Position numbers and translations under genes: made by a program. A model generated the notes under the pieces. That model was not told the DNA's origin and did no database searches. It was given only the letters and a program-made list of their open reading frames with translations. 64,000 bases of DNA from Sulfitobacter mediterraneus. Its GTDB lineage: Bacteria > Pseudomonadota > Alphaproteobacteria > Rhodobacterales > Rhodobacteraceae. The stretch lies in NCBI RefSeq assembly GCF_003054325.1, contig NZ_QBKU01000003.1:186001-250000 (forward strand). The letters run 5' to 3'. Positions 16,882 through 25,401 of this stretch are shown here, piece after piece; positions within the stretch are counted from its first letter, which is position 1, and each line of letters opens with the position of its first letter.

Positions 16882-17181
16882 TTAGCGGATTACAATCTCG
16901 TCCGAGCGGATCATTCCAAGCACTTTGCGGGCCTGTTCGTCCAAAAGATCGAGGTCGAGGTAATCATCTGACATGCGTTTGGTCAGGTTTTCCATCCGCG
17001 CCACATCGGCACGCACCCCGTCCAGCTGCGCCCGAAGATCCTGCGTTTCGGCCAGAATTTCCGCCCTGCGGAACAGGCCAAAGTCACCCTGCACTGCGGC
17101 AAAAGTGAAATACAGGCTCAACGCGAAAGCGATGGCGAAAAAGAACAGCGTGCCAAAGGCCGGGCGTGCGGTGCGGGTCAT
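16882..17181 (-). CDS. FtsB/DivIC-like septum formation initiator protein
   Basis: A 99-residue bitopic membrane protein. A short cytoplasmic start (MTRTARP) is followed by one transmembrane helix (about 9-29) and a periplasmic coiled coil (about 38-75, AEILAETQDLRAQLDGVRAD). The C-terminal DLDLLDEQARKVLGM segment is the family hallmark. Such proteins bridge FtsL and FtsQ in the divisome. It lies between pgk and pdhA on the same strand, a common alphaproteobacterial position. The gene symbol ftsB is likely but not proven by sequence alone. Confidence 0.85.
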   Translation of the reverse strand: MTRTARPAFGTLFFFAIAFALSLYFTFAAVQGDFGLFRRAEILAETQDLRAQLDGVRADVARMENLTKRMSDDYLDLDLLDEQARKVLGMIRSDEIVIR

Positions 17182-17334
17182 CTATCTGCCTCAAATCGTC
17201 TCTTGGTGGACGTAAAGGCAATATGACACAGGTGATTCGCCGTGTGAATCCCCCCACGCTGGATTGAGACCGTAAATTTTTCGATTTGCCCGCGCCGTGG
17301 CTTTTTTACCCGTTCTGCTGAAATTCAAGCGTTT

Positions 17335-18528
17335 TCAAGCCGAAAGCGCCGCAACTCCCGGCAATTCCTTGCCTTCCATCCATTCCAGAAACGCACCACC
17401 CGCGGTGGAGATATAGGTGAAATCCTCGGCTGCACCGGCCTGGTTCAGCGCGGCCACGGTATCGCCGCCGCCCGCGACCGAAATCAATGCGCCATCGCGG
17501 GTCTGCCGCGCGGCGGTTTTGGCAGCAGCAACGGTTGCAGTGTCAAAAGGGGCAATTTCGAACGCGCCCATCGGGCCGTTCCAGATCAGGGTTTTGAGCC
17601 CCTCAAAGGCGGCAGAGGTCACGGCGATGCTGTCTGGTCCTGCATCCAGCACCATTTGATCGGCCTCCAGTTTGGCGTCCGGGCCAAGCTGAACCACCTC
17701 ATGGTCGGCACCTGCCGCAAATTCACGTGCAACCAACCCATCAACCGGCAGGATCACCCGGCAACCGGCCTTGTCCGCCTGCGCCATGATGTCTTTGGCG
17801 GTGTCGAAGAAATCAGGTTCCTGCAAGGATGCGCCCAGATCCGCGCCAAGGGCGGCGAGAAACGTGTTGGCCATGCCGCCGCCGATCACCAGCACATCAA
17901 GGCGGTTCACAAGGTTTTCGAGCAATTCGATTTTGGTGGATACCTTTGCACCGCCTACAACGGCCCCGACAGGGCGCTCCGGCGTGGCCAGCGCGGCCTC
18001 CAACGCGCTCAGCTCCGCTTGCATCAGGCGGCCCGCGCAGGCAGGCATCAGCCGCGCCAGCGCCTCGGTTGAGGCATGGGCACGGTGGGCGGCGGAAAAG
18101 GCATCGTTGCAATAGACATCGCCCAGCCCGGACAGACGGCGGGCAAAGTCCTGATCATTGGCCTCTTCGCCGGGATAAAAGCGAATGTTCTCCAAGAGCA
18201 GCACATCTGCCGCCTCGGCCTCTGCCGTCAAGTTCTCGGCGCCTTCGAGCGTTTCAACCAGCACAACCTTGCGACCAAGTGCATCTTTCAGCGCGGGCAG
18301 CACCTGCGCCAGGCTCAGATCAAGGTTCACGCGGCCCTTGGGGCGGCCAAAATGCGCGATCAGCATCGGCTTGCCGCCCTTGGCAAGAATGTCGGTGATG
18401 GTCGGCACAATCCGTTCAATTCGTGTGGCATCCGTGACCATGCCGTTTTCTACCGGAACATTGATATCCACCCGCACCAGCACCCGTTTGCCTGACAATT
18501 CCATGTCATCCAGCGATTTCCAGCCCAT
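17335..18528 (-). CDS. pgk: Phosphoglycerate kinase
   Basis: Phosphoglycerate kinase interconverts 1,3-bisphosphoglycerate + ADP and 3-phosphoglycerate + ATP. At 397 residues it has the family's usual length. Visible motifs are [14 protein letters not shown] (substrate loop, about 16-29), AHFGRPKG (about 60), [27 protein letters not shown] and the nucleotide-binding [13 protein letters not shown] near the C-terminus. Transcribed alone or with the ftsB-like gene 153 nt downstream. ATG 18528 is preceded by AGGAGTATC. The gap genes lie 29 kb away. Confidence 0.95.
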   Translation of the reverse strand: MGWKSLDDMELSGKRVLVRVDINVPVENGMVTDATRIERIVPTITDILAKGGKPMLIAHFGRPKGRVNLDLSLAQVLPALKDALGRKVVLVETLEGAENLTAEAEAADVLLLENIRFYPGEEANDQDFARRLSGLGDVYCNDAFSAAHRAHASTEALARLMPACAGRLMQAELSALEAALATPERPVGAVVGGAKVSTKIELLENLVNRLDVLVIGGGMANTFLAALGADLGASLQEPDFFDTAKDIMAQADKAGCRVILPVDGLVAREFAAGADHEVVQLGPDAKLEADQMVLDAGPDSIAVTSAAFEGLKTLIWNGPMGAFEIAPFDTATVAAAKTAARQTRDGALISVAGGGDTVAALNQAGAAEDFTYISTAGGAFLEWMEGKELPGVAALSA

Positions 18529-18652
18529 GTGATACTCCTGCCTTTGGTTTGACCCCGTGTTTTGCCTTTCTGAGGCCGCAGGTCAATGCAGCAGCTTGGC
18601 AATTGCGCTTATCCAACCTAGTTAGAGGCAAACCAGTTCAAAGGAGCACGGC

Positions 18653-19159
18653 ATGGCCGAGATCAAAGACCCAGAAAACACTATCCTGATGGAGCTGAAA
18701 GGCGGCACTGTGACAATCGAATTGATGCCCAAAGTGGCGCCCAAGCACGTTGAGCGGATGAAAGAACTCACCCGCGCGGGCAAATATGACAATGTGGCCT
18801 TTCACCGGGTGATCGACGGCTTCATGGCGCAGACCGGCGACGTGGAACATGGCAACATCGAAAAAGACTTCAACCTGCGCATGGCAGGCACTGGCGGGTC
18901 CGATCTGGATAATGTTCCGGCTGAATTTTCCAAGGTGCCGCATGCACGCGGCTCCATCGGCGCGGCCCGGTCTGCCAATCCAGACAGCGCCAACAGCCAG
19001 TTCTTCATCAACTTCAAAGACAATGATTTCCTCAACGGTCAATACACCGTCTACGGTCAGGTCATCTCGGGCATGGAACATGTCGATGCGATCAAACGGG
19101 GTGAGCCAGCACCCGAGCCGGACCGCATGATCAGCGTCAAGGTGGCCGCGGATGCGTAA
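18653..19159 (+). CDS. ppiB: Cytosolic peptidyl-prolyl cis-trans isomerase (cyclophilin)
   Basis: A 168-residue cyclophilin without a signal peptide, catalysing proline isomerisation during folding. The active-site block FHRVIDGFMAQTGD (about 48-61) carries the catalytic arginine. NSQFFINF (about 115-122) and LNGQYTVYGQV follow as in the PpiB type. AAAGGAG precedes ATG 18653. It overlaps the following exported cyclophilin by 8 nt, so the pair is coupled. Confidence 0.92.
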   Translation: MAEIKDPENTILMELKGGTVTIELMPKVAPKHVERMKELTRAGKYDNVAFHRVIDGFMAQTGDVEHGNIEKDFNLRMAGTGGSDLDNVPAEFSKVPHARGSIGAARSANPDSANSQFFINFKDNDFLNGQYTVYGQVISGMEHVDAIKRGEPAPEPDRMISVKVAADA

Positions 19160-19706
19160 GCTGATTGCGGGAACTTTTGCGGTTGCCCTGATGGGTACGG
19201 CGGCCATGGCAACGGGCCTGAAGATCGAGATCGAAGGCGAGGCCAATGGCATCGTGATGATCGACCTTCTTGAAGAGGTCGCACCACAGCACGTGGCGCG
19301 GATCACCGAACTGGCCGAGGCCGGCGCCTACGATGGCGTGGTGTTTCACCGGGTGATCGACGGCTTTATGGCGCAGACCGGTGACGTGCAGTTTGGCAAA
19401 GAGGGCGGCGATCTGGGCCGCGCGGGCATGGGCGGTTCTGACATGCCGGACGTGCCAGCGGAATTTTCCGATGTGCCCTATGACAAAGGCGTTGTGGGCA
19501 TGGCCCGCAGCCAGAACCCCAACAGCGCCAACAGCCAGTTTTTCATCATGTTTGACGCCGGTCACTTCCTCAATGGGCAATACACCGTTGTGGGCCGTGT
19601 CACCGAAGGTCAGGACGTGGTGGATGCGATCAAACGCGGCACCGGCGGCAATGGCGCGGTGGTCGGCACACCCGACCTGATGCGCTCAGTGACGGTGACC
19701 GAGTAA
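19152..19706 (+). CDS. ppiA: Exported peptidyl-prolyl isomerase (cyclophilin)
   Basis: A 184-residue cyclophilin with an N-terminal signal peptide (MRKLIAGTFAVALMGTAAMA, cleavage near residue 20), so it should act in the periplasm. It keeps the active-site FHRVIDGFMAQTGD and NSQFFIMF blocks and shares most of its core with the upstream cytosolic paralogue. The start overlaps the previous gene by 8 nt. The duplication into cytosolic and periplasmic copies in one transcript is typical of Rhodobacterales. The symbol is by analogy with E. coli. Confidence 0.88.
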   Translation: MRKLIAGTFAVALMGTAAMATGLKIEIEGEANGIVMIDLLEEVAPQHVARITELAEAGAYDGVVFHRVIDGFMAQTGDVQFGKEGGDLGRAGMGGSDMPDVPAEFSDVPYDKGVVGMARSQNPNSANSQFFIMFDAGHFLNGQYTVVGRVTEGQDVVDAIKRGTGGNGAVVGTPDLMRSVTVTE

Positions 19707-19780
19707 TACCGGCCTACATCACTGATCAAGTTTGCGTGGGGCCTGCTGGATTGCGGGCCCCATTTGCGTCAGGGTGGGGC

Positions 19781-20749
19781 ATGTTCAAAGCCTTGATTGC
19801 CGCCCTCGCTTTTTGTCTGTCCCTGGTCGCTGCCCATGCAAGCCCCGAGTTCTGGCGCAGTGAGTGGCCCGATACCGATTTTGAAAACACCGCTGTGGAC
19901 AGTTGGACCGAGATCCTTTCTGGCGGACCGCCCAAAGATGGTATTCCGGCGCTTGATGACCCGCAATTTATCCATGCCAACAAAGAAACCCGGATCGCCG
20001 ACCGGGAGCCGGTGATCACACTGGCGCTGGACGGGCATCCGGCGCGGGCCTATCCGATCCGTTATTTGACTTGGCATGAGATCGTGAACGATCGCATTGG
20101 CGGCGCCCCTGTGACGGTGACCTTCTGCCCGCTGTGCAATTCGGCCATGGTGTTTGATGGCCGGGCGCGGGGGCGGGTGCTGACTTTTGGGGTCACGGGC
20201 AAGCTGCGCAATTCGGATATGGTGATGTATGACCGCGAGACCCAAAGCTGGTGGCAACAGGCGCAGGGCATCGGCATCGTGGGTGAAATGACCGGCACAG
20301 AGCTGCGCCAATTGCCAAGCTGGATGGAAAGCTGGGCCGACTTTAAGGCCGCGCACCCCCAAGGTGTGGTGATGGCCGAACCGACCTATCCGCGCGACTA
20401 TGGCCGGAACCCCTATCGTGGATATGACAGCCTGACGCGGCCCTTCCTATATTCCGGTGATCCGCCGCCCCATGGCATTCCTGCGCTGGAACGGGTGGTG
20501 CGGATCGGCAACCGCGCCTGGCCCCTGACACGGCTGGCCGAAGCGGAGCAGGTGACAGAGGCGGGCGTGACGATCCGCTGGCGGGCCGGTCAGGCCTCCG
20601 CCCTCGACAGTGGTCAAATCGCCAAGGGCCGCGATGTGGGCAGCATCCGTGTGCAAGACGGGCAGGGGCGTGATCTGGCCCATGATGTGATGTTCGCCTT
20701 TGCCTTTCATGCGTTCTGGCCGGATGGCACTTGGATGCTGGGGCGGTAG
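19781..20749 (+). CDS. Exported DUF3179 domain protein
   Basis: A 322-residue protein starting with a signal peptide (FKALIAALAFCLSLVAAHA). The rest is a DUF3179 domain, with the hallmark VTFCPLCNSAMVFDG (two Cys in a CxxC) and FGVTGKLRNSDMVMYDR, followed by ETQSWW. The biochemical function of DUF3179 is not known; the CPLC motif may bind a metal. ATG 19781 is chosen because it starts a proper signal peptide; the frame opens at GTG 19736. It follows the exported cyclophilin by 74 nt and may be cotranscribed. Confidence 0.85.
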   Translation: MFKALIAALAFCLSLVAAHASPEFWRSEWPDTDFENTAVDSWTEILSGGPPKDGIPALDDPQFIHANKETRIADREPVITLALDGHPARAYPIRYLTWHEIVNDRIGGAPVTVTFCPLCNSAMVFDGRARGRVLTFGVTGKLRNSDMVMYDRETQSWWQQAQGIGIVGEMTGTELRQLPSWMESWADFKAAHPQGVVMAEPTYPRDYGRNPYRGYDSLTRPFLYSGDPPPHGIPALERVVRIGNRAWPLTRLAEAEQVTEAGVTIRWRAGQASALDSGQIAKGRDVGSIRVQDGQGRDLAHDVMFAFAFHAFWPDGTWMLGR

Positions 20750-20781
20750 GGGCGCAGCTCCGGCGCGCGCCCCCTCTATCC

Positions 20782-21138
20782 CTAGTCAGCAAAGCAAAGC
20801 TTGTTGCCGTCCAGATCCCGCACATAGGCCGAAAACTTTGGACCGCGCTGGCCCGGCGTGCCTTCACATGTGCCGCCAAGTTCAAGCGCCAGGGCATGTA
20901 GGCGTCTGACCTCGGCCTGACTGCCAACGTCAAAGCCAACCATCGTGCCATTGCCGCGGGTCGCGGGCTGGGTATCAAAGGGGATCGCGGCGGCAAAAGC
21001 GTAACCTTCACCAAGCCAATATGTCATTCTGTCCGAGGGTGACATGCTGTGCAGGCCCGCCTCTGAGAACAGGGCGTCATAGAACGTTTTAGCGGCGGTC
21101 AGATCGTTGGTGCCAACGACAGCGTAGTTCAGTTTCAT
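20782..21138 (-). CDS. VOC (glyoxalase/bleomycin-resistance-like) protein 1
   Basis: A 118-residue single VOC domain with two beta-alpha-beta-beta-beta modules: NYAVVGTNDLTAAKTFYDAL at the start, and FSAYVRDLDGNKLCFAD at the end. The substrate is unknown; the family covers glyoxalases, dioxygenases and resistance proteins. It is divergent from a YafY-type regulator, with a perfect palindrome between them, so it is probably that regulator's target. A second VOC gene with the same layout lies at 22812-23228. Confidence 0.85.
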   Translation of the reverse strand: MKLNYAVVGTNDLTAAKTFYDALFSEAGLHSMSPSDRMTYWLGEGYAFAAAIPFDTQPATRGNGTMVGFDVGSQAEVRRLHALALELGGTCEGTPGQRGPKFSAYVRDLDGNKLCFAD

Positions 21139-21196
21139 AGATCATTTCCTTGTTGCAGCCGCGGTGCAATCGCGGCCTGCGGAAATCCATATTGCT

Positions 21197-21221
21197 AAAT
21201 AAGACAGTTTGTGTCTTATTT
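21197..21221. promoter_or_regulatory. Palindromic operator between VOC and YafY genes
   Basis: Perfect 10-bp inverted repeat AAATAAGACA / TGTCTTATTT with a GTTTG centre. It ends 5 bp before the YafY ATG and is 58 bp from the VOC start codon. Likely the autoregulatory site of the YafY-type protein. Confidence 0.7.
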
Positions 21222-21226
21222 GTGTG

Positions 21227-21964
21227 ATGGCACGTGCAGATACCCCAAGCAGGCTCAGGCGGCTCGAATTGTTGGCGGTTCAGCTCAAGCAGGACAGCCA
21301 TTGTACAGTCAAGGATCTGGCTCAGCAGCACGGCGTCAGTCCGCGCACGATTGCGCGTGATCTGGCGTTGATGCGGGACCATCACGGCATGCAGATCGAC
21401 GCGGACCGGGGGCGCGGCGGTGGCCTGCGTCTGGATCGGAACTGGGGCGTTGGTCGTCTGAACTTGTCCTATGGCGATGCTGTGGATCTGTTGATCAGCA
21501 TCGCGGTGGCCCAGCAGATGAATTCGCCAATGTTTCTGGCCAATCTGGACAGTGTCCGGCGGCAGCTCGTGGCGTCCTTTTCTGCGGAGAAACGCAAGAA
21601 GGTAGACCAGTTGAAATCGCGCATTCTGGTAGGTGTCACCGCCTCGACCTATGTGCAAGCCAGCGCACATGCGCCGCCCAAACGGGTGGTGCAGGCGCTG
21701 CATCAGGCGTTCATCGGTCAGGAGTTGCTTGAGATCGCTTATCAACGGGAGGACGGTGAAACCTCCAAGCGCCGGATCGAGCCACATTATCTGTTGTTGA
21801 AATACCCGGTTTGGTACGTGGTCGCTGTGGATCACCTGCGGGGCGGGCCGAGAACCTTTCGCTGTGACCGGATCATGTCTGCGACACGGATGGACCAGAG
21901 CTTTCGATTGCAAAAGCCAGAGGCATTTGGTCCGGACTTGGCCAAGGGAGAACTATCAATCTGA
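21227..21964 (+). CDS. YafY-family transcriptional regulator (HTH + WYL)
   Basis: A 245-residue regulator with an N-terminal DeoR-like winged helix (about 8-65, CTVKDLAQQHGVSPRTIARD) and a C-terminal WYL domain (about 135-220). In the WYL domain, EIAYQREDGETSKRRIEPH and the YLLLKYPVWYVVAVDH block are characteristic. WYL domains sense small ligands or nucleic acids. The ATG at 21227 is preferred; GTG 21209 lies inside the palindrome and would put coding over the operator. Divergent from a VOC protein, the natural candidate target. Confidence 0.88.
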   Translation: MARADTPSRLRRLELLAVQLKQDSHCTVKDLAQQHGVSPRTIARDLALMRDHHGMQIDADRGRGGGLRLDRNWGVGRLNLSYGDAVDLLISIAVAQQMNSPMFLANLDSVRRQLVASFSAEKRKKVDQLKSRILVGVTASTYVQASAHAPPKRVVQALHQAFIGQELLEIAYQREDGETSKRRIEPHYLLLKYPVWYVVAVDHLRGGPRTFRCDRIMSATRMDQSFRLQKPEAFGPDLAKGELSI

Positions 21965-22093
21965 GGGGGCTGAGGCCACCGCGTGCCCCCTGAACTGTGT
22001 TACGTTCACATTCAATTGTGTTCAGTGGCATTCCGAGACAGGCTTGGATAGGCTCTTGTGACACAACATCGCCAATGACGGCAGGAACTTCAC

Positions 22094-22720
22094 ATGGCAG
22101 ACACTCAGATCTCTACAACCAACCGTTATGACATTGCCGCCCCGCGTTGGGGCGACAAGATGCGGACGCTTGGCTACTACGATGGTTACCTGGGATTTCT
22201 GTCTGCGCCGACCCGGCTTGAGGGCCGCAACCAGCGGGTCATTGATGTGGGGTCCGGGACCGGCGCATTTGCCGAAGCATGGGTGGCCATACATGGCCCG
22301 CCACGCGAATTGACCCTGCTGGAACCCAGCGCAGCGATGCTGGAGCGTGGCAAAGCGGCATTGAACAGGCGCGGCGTGGAACCGAGGACGGTGCAGGCGC
22401 TGCTGGGACAGACAACTGATACAGACCCCTGCGATGTGGTTCTGGCGGCGCATGTGCTGGAACATTGTGATGATCCGTTGACGGCCCTGCGAGACATGCG
22501 GGATATGCTCGTCCCCGGAGGACAACTGCGCCTCGTTGTGTCCAAGCCGCATTGGTGCAACGCGATCATCTGGTTGCAGTGGCGGCACCGGACCTTTCAA
22601 AGAGCAGAGATTTTGGCTCTGGTTCAGGACGCCGGTTTTGATGTGGAGCAGGTTTACGCCTTCCCATCCGGCCCCCCCTCACGCACCAGCCAAGGGATCG
22701 TCGCGCGTCGAAGCCGCTGA
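22094..22720 (+). CDS. Class I SAM-dependent methyltransferase
   Basis: A 208-residue protein with the Rossmann-type SAM-binding motif I VIDVGSGTGAFAE (about 50-62), an acidic motif II (LTLLEPSAAML), and the post-I AAHVLEHCDDP motif. The C-terminal half (KPHWCNAIIWLQWRH) is less conserved. It resembles small-molecule methyltransferases of the arsenite/ubiquinone-type superfamily, but the substrate is unknown. It lies between the YafY regulator and a second VOC gene. A link to arsenic or antibiotic resistance would be speculation. Confidence 0.82.
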   Translation: MADTQISTTNRYDIAAPRWGDKMRTLGYYDGYLGFLSAPTRLEGRNQRVIDVGSGTGAFAEAWVAIHGPPRELTLLEPSAAMLERGKAALNRRGVEPRTVQALLGQTTDTDPCDVVLAAHVLEHCDDPLTALRDMRDMLVPGGQLRLVVSKPHWCNAIIWLQWRHRTFQRAEILALVQDAGFDVEQVYAFPSGPPSRTSQGIVARRSR

Positions 22721-22811
22721 TGACCTGCCGATGAGAGCATTGCAGGCGTGCCGCGATACCGGATCATGAACTGATGGTTCCATCGTCACGCGACCCAGCA
22801 TGTGATCTGCT

Positions 22812-23228
22812 TTATCCGTCCCGGCCCGGCTCATCCGGATTGCTGGAGAACAACGCGATCTTGTTGCCCTGCGGATCACGCAGATAGCTGACGTAGAAAT
22901 GCGGACCATAAGCGGCGCGAAACCCCGGTTGGCCTTCGTCAAAACCACCCGCGTCCAAGGCTGCGGCATGCAGGTCGCGCACCTGGCTTTGGCGCTGCGC
23001 CTCAAAGGCGACCATTGCCCCGTTCCCGGCTGATGCCGCACGTCCGTCAAAGGTCGGCTTCACGTAGAAATCCGGCAGAACCGGCGACTGCCCCGGTGCA
23101 ACCGGCAGCGCAAAGCTGAGCCCCTCCGGACCTTCGTCCAGCCCGTAGCCGAGGGCGGGCAGGAAGGCAGAATAGAACCGCTTTGCCAGCGCGATGTCAT
23201 CTGCGCCAACCGTGACATAAGCAATCAT
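22812..23228 (-). CDS. VOC (glyoxalase/bleomycin-resistance-like) protein 2
   Basis: A 138-residue VOC protein, with IAYVTVGADDIALAKRFYSA at the N-terminus and FYVSYLRDPQGNKIALF at the C-terminus. The start at 23228 has AAAGGAAC upstream; the open frame continues to 23435, but the extra 69 residues are Arg/Pro-rich with no fold and cross the bactofilin terminator. It is paralogous to the VOC gene at 20782-21138, sharing the GNG-MV-F core and the DPxGNK ending. It converges with the methyltransferase gene. Confidence 0.82.
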   Translation of the reverse strand: MIAYVTVGADDIALAKRFYSAFLPALGYGLDEGPEGLSFALPVAPGQSPVLPDFYVKPTFDGRAASAGNGAMVAFEAQRQSQVRDLHAAALDAGGFDEGQPGFRAAYGPHFYVSYLRDPQGNKIALFSSNPDEPGRDG

Positions 23229-23331
23229 CTGAGAAGTTCCTTTCAAGGCGTTTGGGATCGGCAATTTGCGGGCTGCGGCGGGGGAGGTCAACAGATCTGC
23301 GGCCGCCGCTGACCGGACCCACGCCCCTGCC

Positions 23332-23369
23332 TCCAAAACAAAAGGCACCGCCAAATGGCGATGCCTTTC
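23332..23369 (-). terminator. Terminator of the bactofilin operon
   Basis: Minus-strand hairpin with arms AAAGGCA-x-CGCCA and TGGCG-x-TGCCTTT (one internal mismatch). It is followed by a T-rich tract and sits 22 nt after the bactofilin stop. Confidence 0.8.
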
Positions 23370-23391
23370 AAATCTTGAAATGTTGCGCCGC

Positions 23392-23895
23392 TTAGCTGGC
23401 TGGGTTCGCCTTGGCCGCTGGCGCAGCTTTTGCACCGGGGTTCAATGGATCGTCCTGACGCTGTACCGAACCCTCAAAATGGGCGCCGGATTCGATGGCG
23501 ATGGTCTTGTGAATGATGTCGCCCTCAACACGGGCCGTGGAGGTCAGGCGCACCTTGAGGCCGCGCACACGGCCCACAATGCGGCCGTTGATCACAACAT
23601 CATCGGCAACCACTTCGCCTTTGATTGTGGCGGTTTCGCCGATGGTCAGCAGATGCGCACGAATGTCGCCCTCGACCGTGCCTTCGACCTGAATGTCGCC
23701 GGTGGTCTTCATGTTGCCCGTCACATGCAGGTCCGCAGACAGCACAGAGGCAGGTGGCTTGGCCTTTGGGGCGCTGGCCTTGAATTCGCTCGACGTGGTC
23801 TGTGTCGAAGCGGCTGGCGCTTGCGGTGCCGCAGGTTTGGGCGCATCGGCGTCCTTGGTTGGGGCGGGGTCGTTGATTTTGCTTTTAGAAAACAT
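23392..23895 (-). CDS. Bactofilin
   Basis: A 167-residue bactofilin (DUF583). The Pro/Ala/Lys-rich disordered head (1-50) is followed by the beta-helix core (about 52-145) with repeated GD/GxV rungs such as VTGNMKTTGDIQVEGTVEGD and GRIVGRVRGLKV. Bactofilins polymerise on the inner membrane without nucleotide and position cell-wall enzymes. It overlaps the upstream M23 peptidase gene by 11 nt. That pairing is known from cell-shape systems, so a role in wall patterning is likely. Confidence 0.93.
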   Translation of the reverse strand: MFSKSKINDPAPTKDADAPKPAAPQAPAASTQTTSSEFKASAPKAKPPASVLSADLHVTGNMKTTGDIQVEGTVEGDIRAHLLTIGETATIKGEVVADDVVINGRIVGRVRGLKVRLTSTARVEGDIIHKTIAIESGAHFEGSVQRQDDPLNPGAKAAPAAKANPAS

Positions 23896-25210
23896 CGTTT
23901 GCAGCCTTGATATAGATCATGGGGTTAACAGCTTTGCCGCCCACACGCACTTCGTAGTGCAGGTGCACGCCAGTTACGCGTCCAGATGCCCCCATATCAC
24001 CGATCCGCTGCCCGCGCGAGACCCTTTGGCCTACTTTTACGCGCAGCCGGGACAAATGGGCATAGCGGGTCTCAATGCCGAACTCGTGCTGGATCTTTAC
24101 AAGACGGCCATAACCGGACTGCCATCCTGCGTGAACCACGACACCATCGGCGGTGGCATAAAGTGGTGTGCCAAGCCCCGCAGCGAAATCAACGCCCGAG
24201 TGCATGCGGCGTCCGCCGGTCTTGGGATCGCGGCGGTAGCCGAACTGGCTGGTAAAGCGGAAGGCGGTCTTAACAGGGTTGGCGAAAGGCGCCTTTTGCG
24301 CGGCGATCCGGTAAAGGTTCAACTTGTCCATCTGGTTGAGCAGACGGTTGGCGCGCAATGTATCGGCGGTGGGTTCCTCGCCGCGGGTGGTAAAGGACAG
24401 CGGTGTCATCGGTCCGCCCTGGCCGGAATAGCCCCGGCGCACCTGTTCGATGATCCGGTCCGGCGGCATGCCCGCATTGCGGAACATCTTGTCCAGGGGG
24501 GCCACGGAAACGGTCATCGCTTCTTCAAGCTGGCGGAAAATTGCATCGTTCTGATCGCGCATCAGGGCAATTTGCTGGGCCATCCGGTCGGCCTCAAGCA
24601 GGGCATCCTGCGCATCGGCGACAACCTGATCGCGTTCTTTCGCCGTCCGCTCAAGCGCTTCGGCCAGAAAACCCATCGGGGCGTTGCTGGCGGCGACCTG
24701 CACCTGACCGGCACCATCTTCAAGCGTGTCTTGCAGCTCTGCCAGGGTGCGGCGGGCGGTCTCGCGGTCTTTCATGGTGTCGCGCAGGGTGGATTGGATC
24801 ACGTCGATCCCGGTCTCCAGCTCGCGGCGGCGGGTCTCGGATTGCAAAAGCTCTGACTGCATCAACGAGATCTGCTTCAAAGCCGCGTTAAAGCGTTCCT
24901 GCGCAGCCAGTGCCTCTTCGGCGCGGCTGTCGCGCTGGCCGGACAGATCATTCAGACGCGCCTGATAGGTGCGTTGATCGCGCTTGGCCTGTTCGCGGAA
25001 ATTACCGGAGCCGATGCTGTCCATCAGGATAATGGCAGTGGCCACAATCGCCCATGCAACCAGCGCGGCGGAGCCTGCAAAGGCGACAATCTGGGTGCCG
25101 GGGCGCAGGCGGATAAAACGTGTGTCATTGTCGGATTTGAGAAAAACACGGCGTTCTGGAAAATACTGCTCCAGAATGGCGTTCACTTTGATTGCGAGCC
25201 TTGTGCGCAC
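23885..25210 (-). CDS. Membrane-anchored M23 (LytM-type) peptidase
   Basis: A 441-residue protein with one N-terminal transmembrane segment (about 40-62, VAFAGSAALVAWAIVATAIIL), a long coiled coil (about 70-220) and a C-terminal LytM domain. The zinc ligands are visible: H337 and D341 in HSGVD, and H416-L-H418 in VHLHYE. It should cut peptidoglycan cross-links or activate amidases. The GTG at 25210, with AGAGGA upstream, is preferred to the open extension to 25264. It is cotranscribed with the bactofilin gene that follows. Confidence 0.9.
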   Translation of the reverse strand: MRTRLAIKVNAILEQYFPERRVFLKSDNDTRFIRLRPGTQIVAFAGSAALVAWAIVATAIILMDSIGSGNFREQAKRDQRTYQARLNDLSGQRDSRAEEALAAQERFNAALKQISLMQSELLQSETRRRELETGIDVIQSTLRDTMKDRETARRTLAELQDTLEDGAGQVQVAASNAPMGFLAEALERTAKERDQVVADAQDALLEADRMAQQIALMRDQNDAIFRQLEEAMTVSVAPLDKMFRNAGMPPDRIIEQVRRGYSGQGGPMTPLSFTTRGEEPTADTLRANRLLNQMDKLNLYRIAAQKAPFANPVKTAFRFTSQFGYRRDPKTGGRRMHSGVDFAAGLGTPLYATADGVVVHAGWQSGYGRLVKIQHEFGIETRYAHLSRLRVKVGQRVSRGQRIGDMGASGRVTGVHLHYEVRVGGKAVNPMIYIKAANDVF

Positions 25211-25401
25211 GATGTTGTCCTCTTTGTCGTCCCCCGACCAAAGGTGCAGGTTCCCCCCCGGCACATTTTGGTCCAGATTTCATTATCCAGTGACCGGCCA
25301 TGGGGCAACCCTGTTGGCCTTTCCTGCGACATCAAACCTCTGTATCTGACCAAATGGGCAAAAATCCGCCTATTCCAAATGCTTGGCAGGCGAGGTTCAA
25401 C

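Noticed and set aside
21991..22024. TGAAC / GTTCA inverted repeats upstream of the methyltransferase
   Set aside because: Short 5-bp arms with irregular spacing; could be an operator, but too weak to report as a feature.
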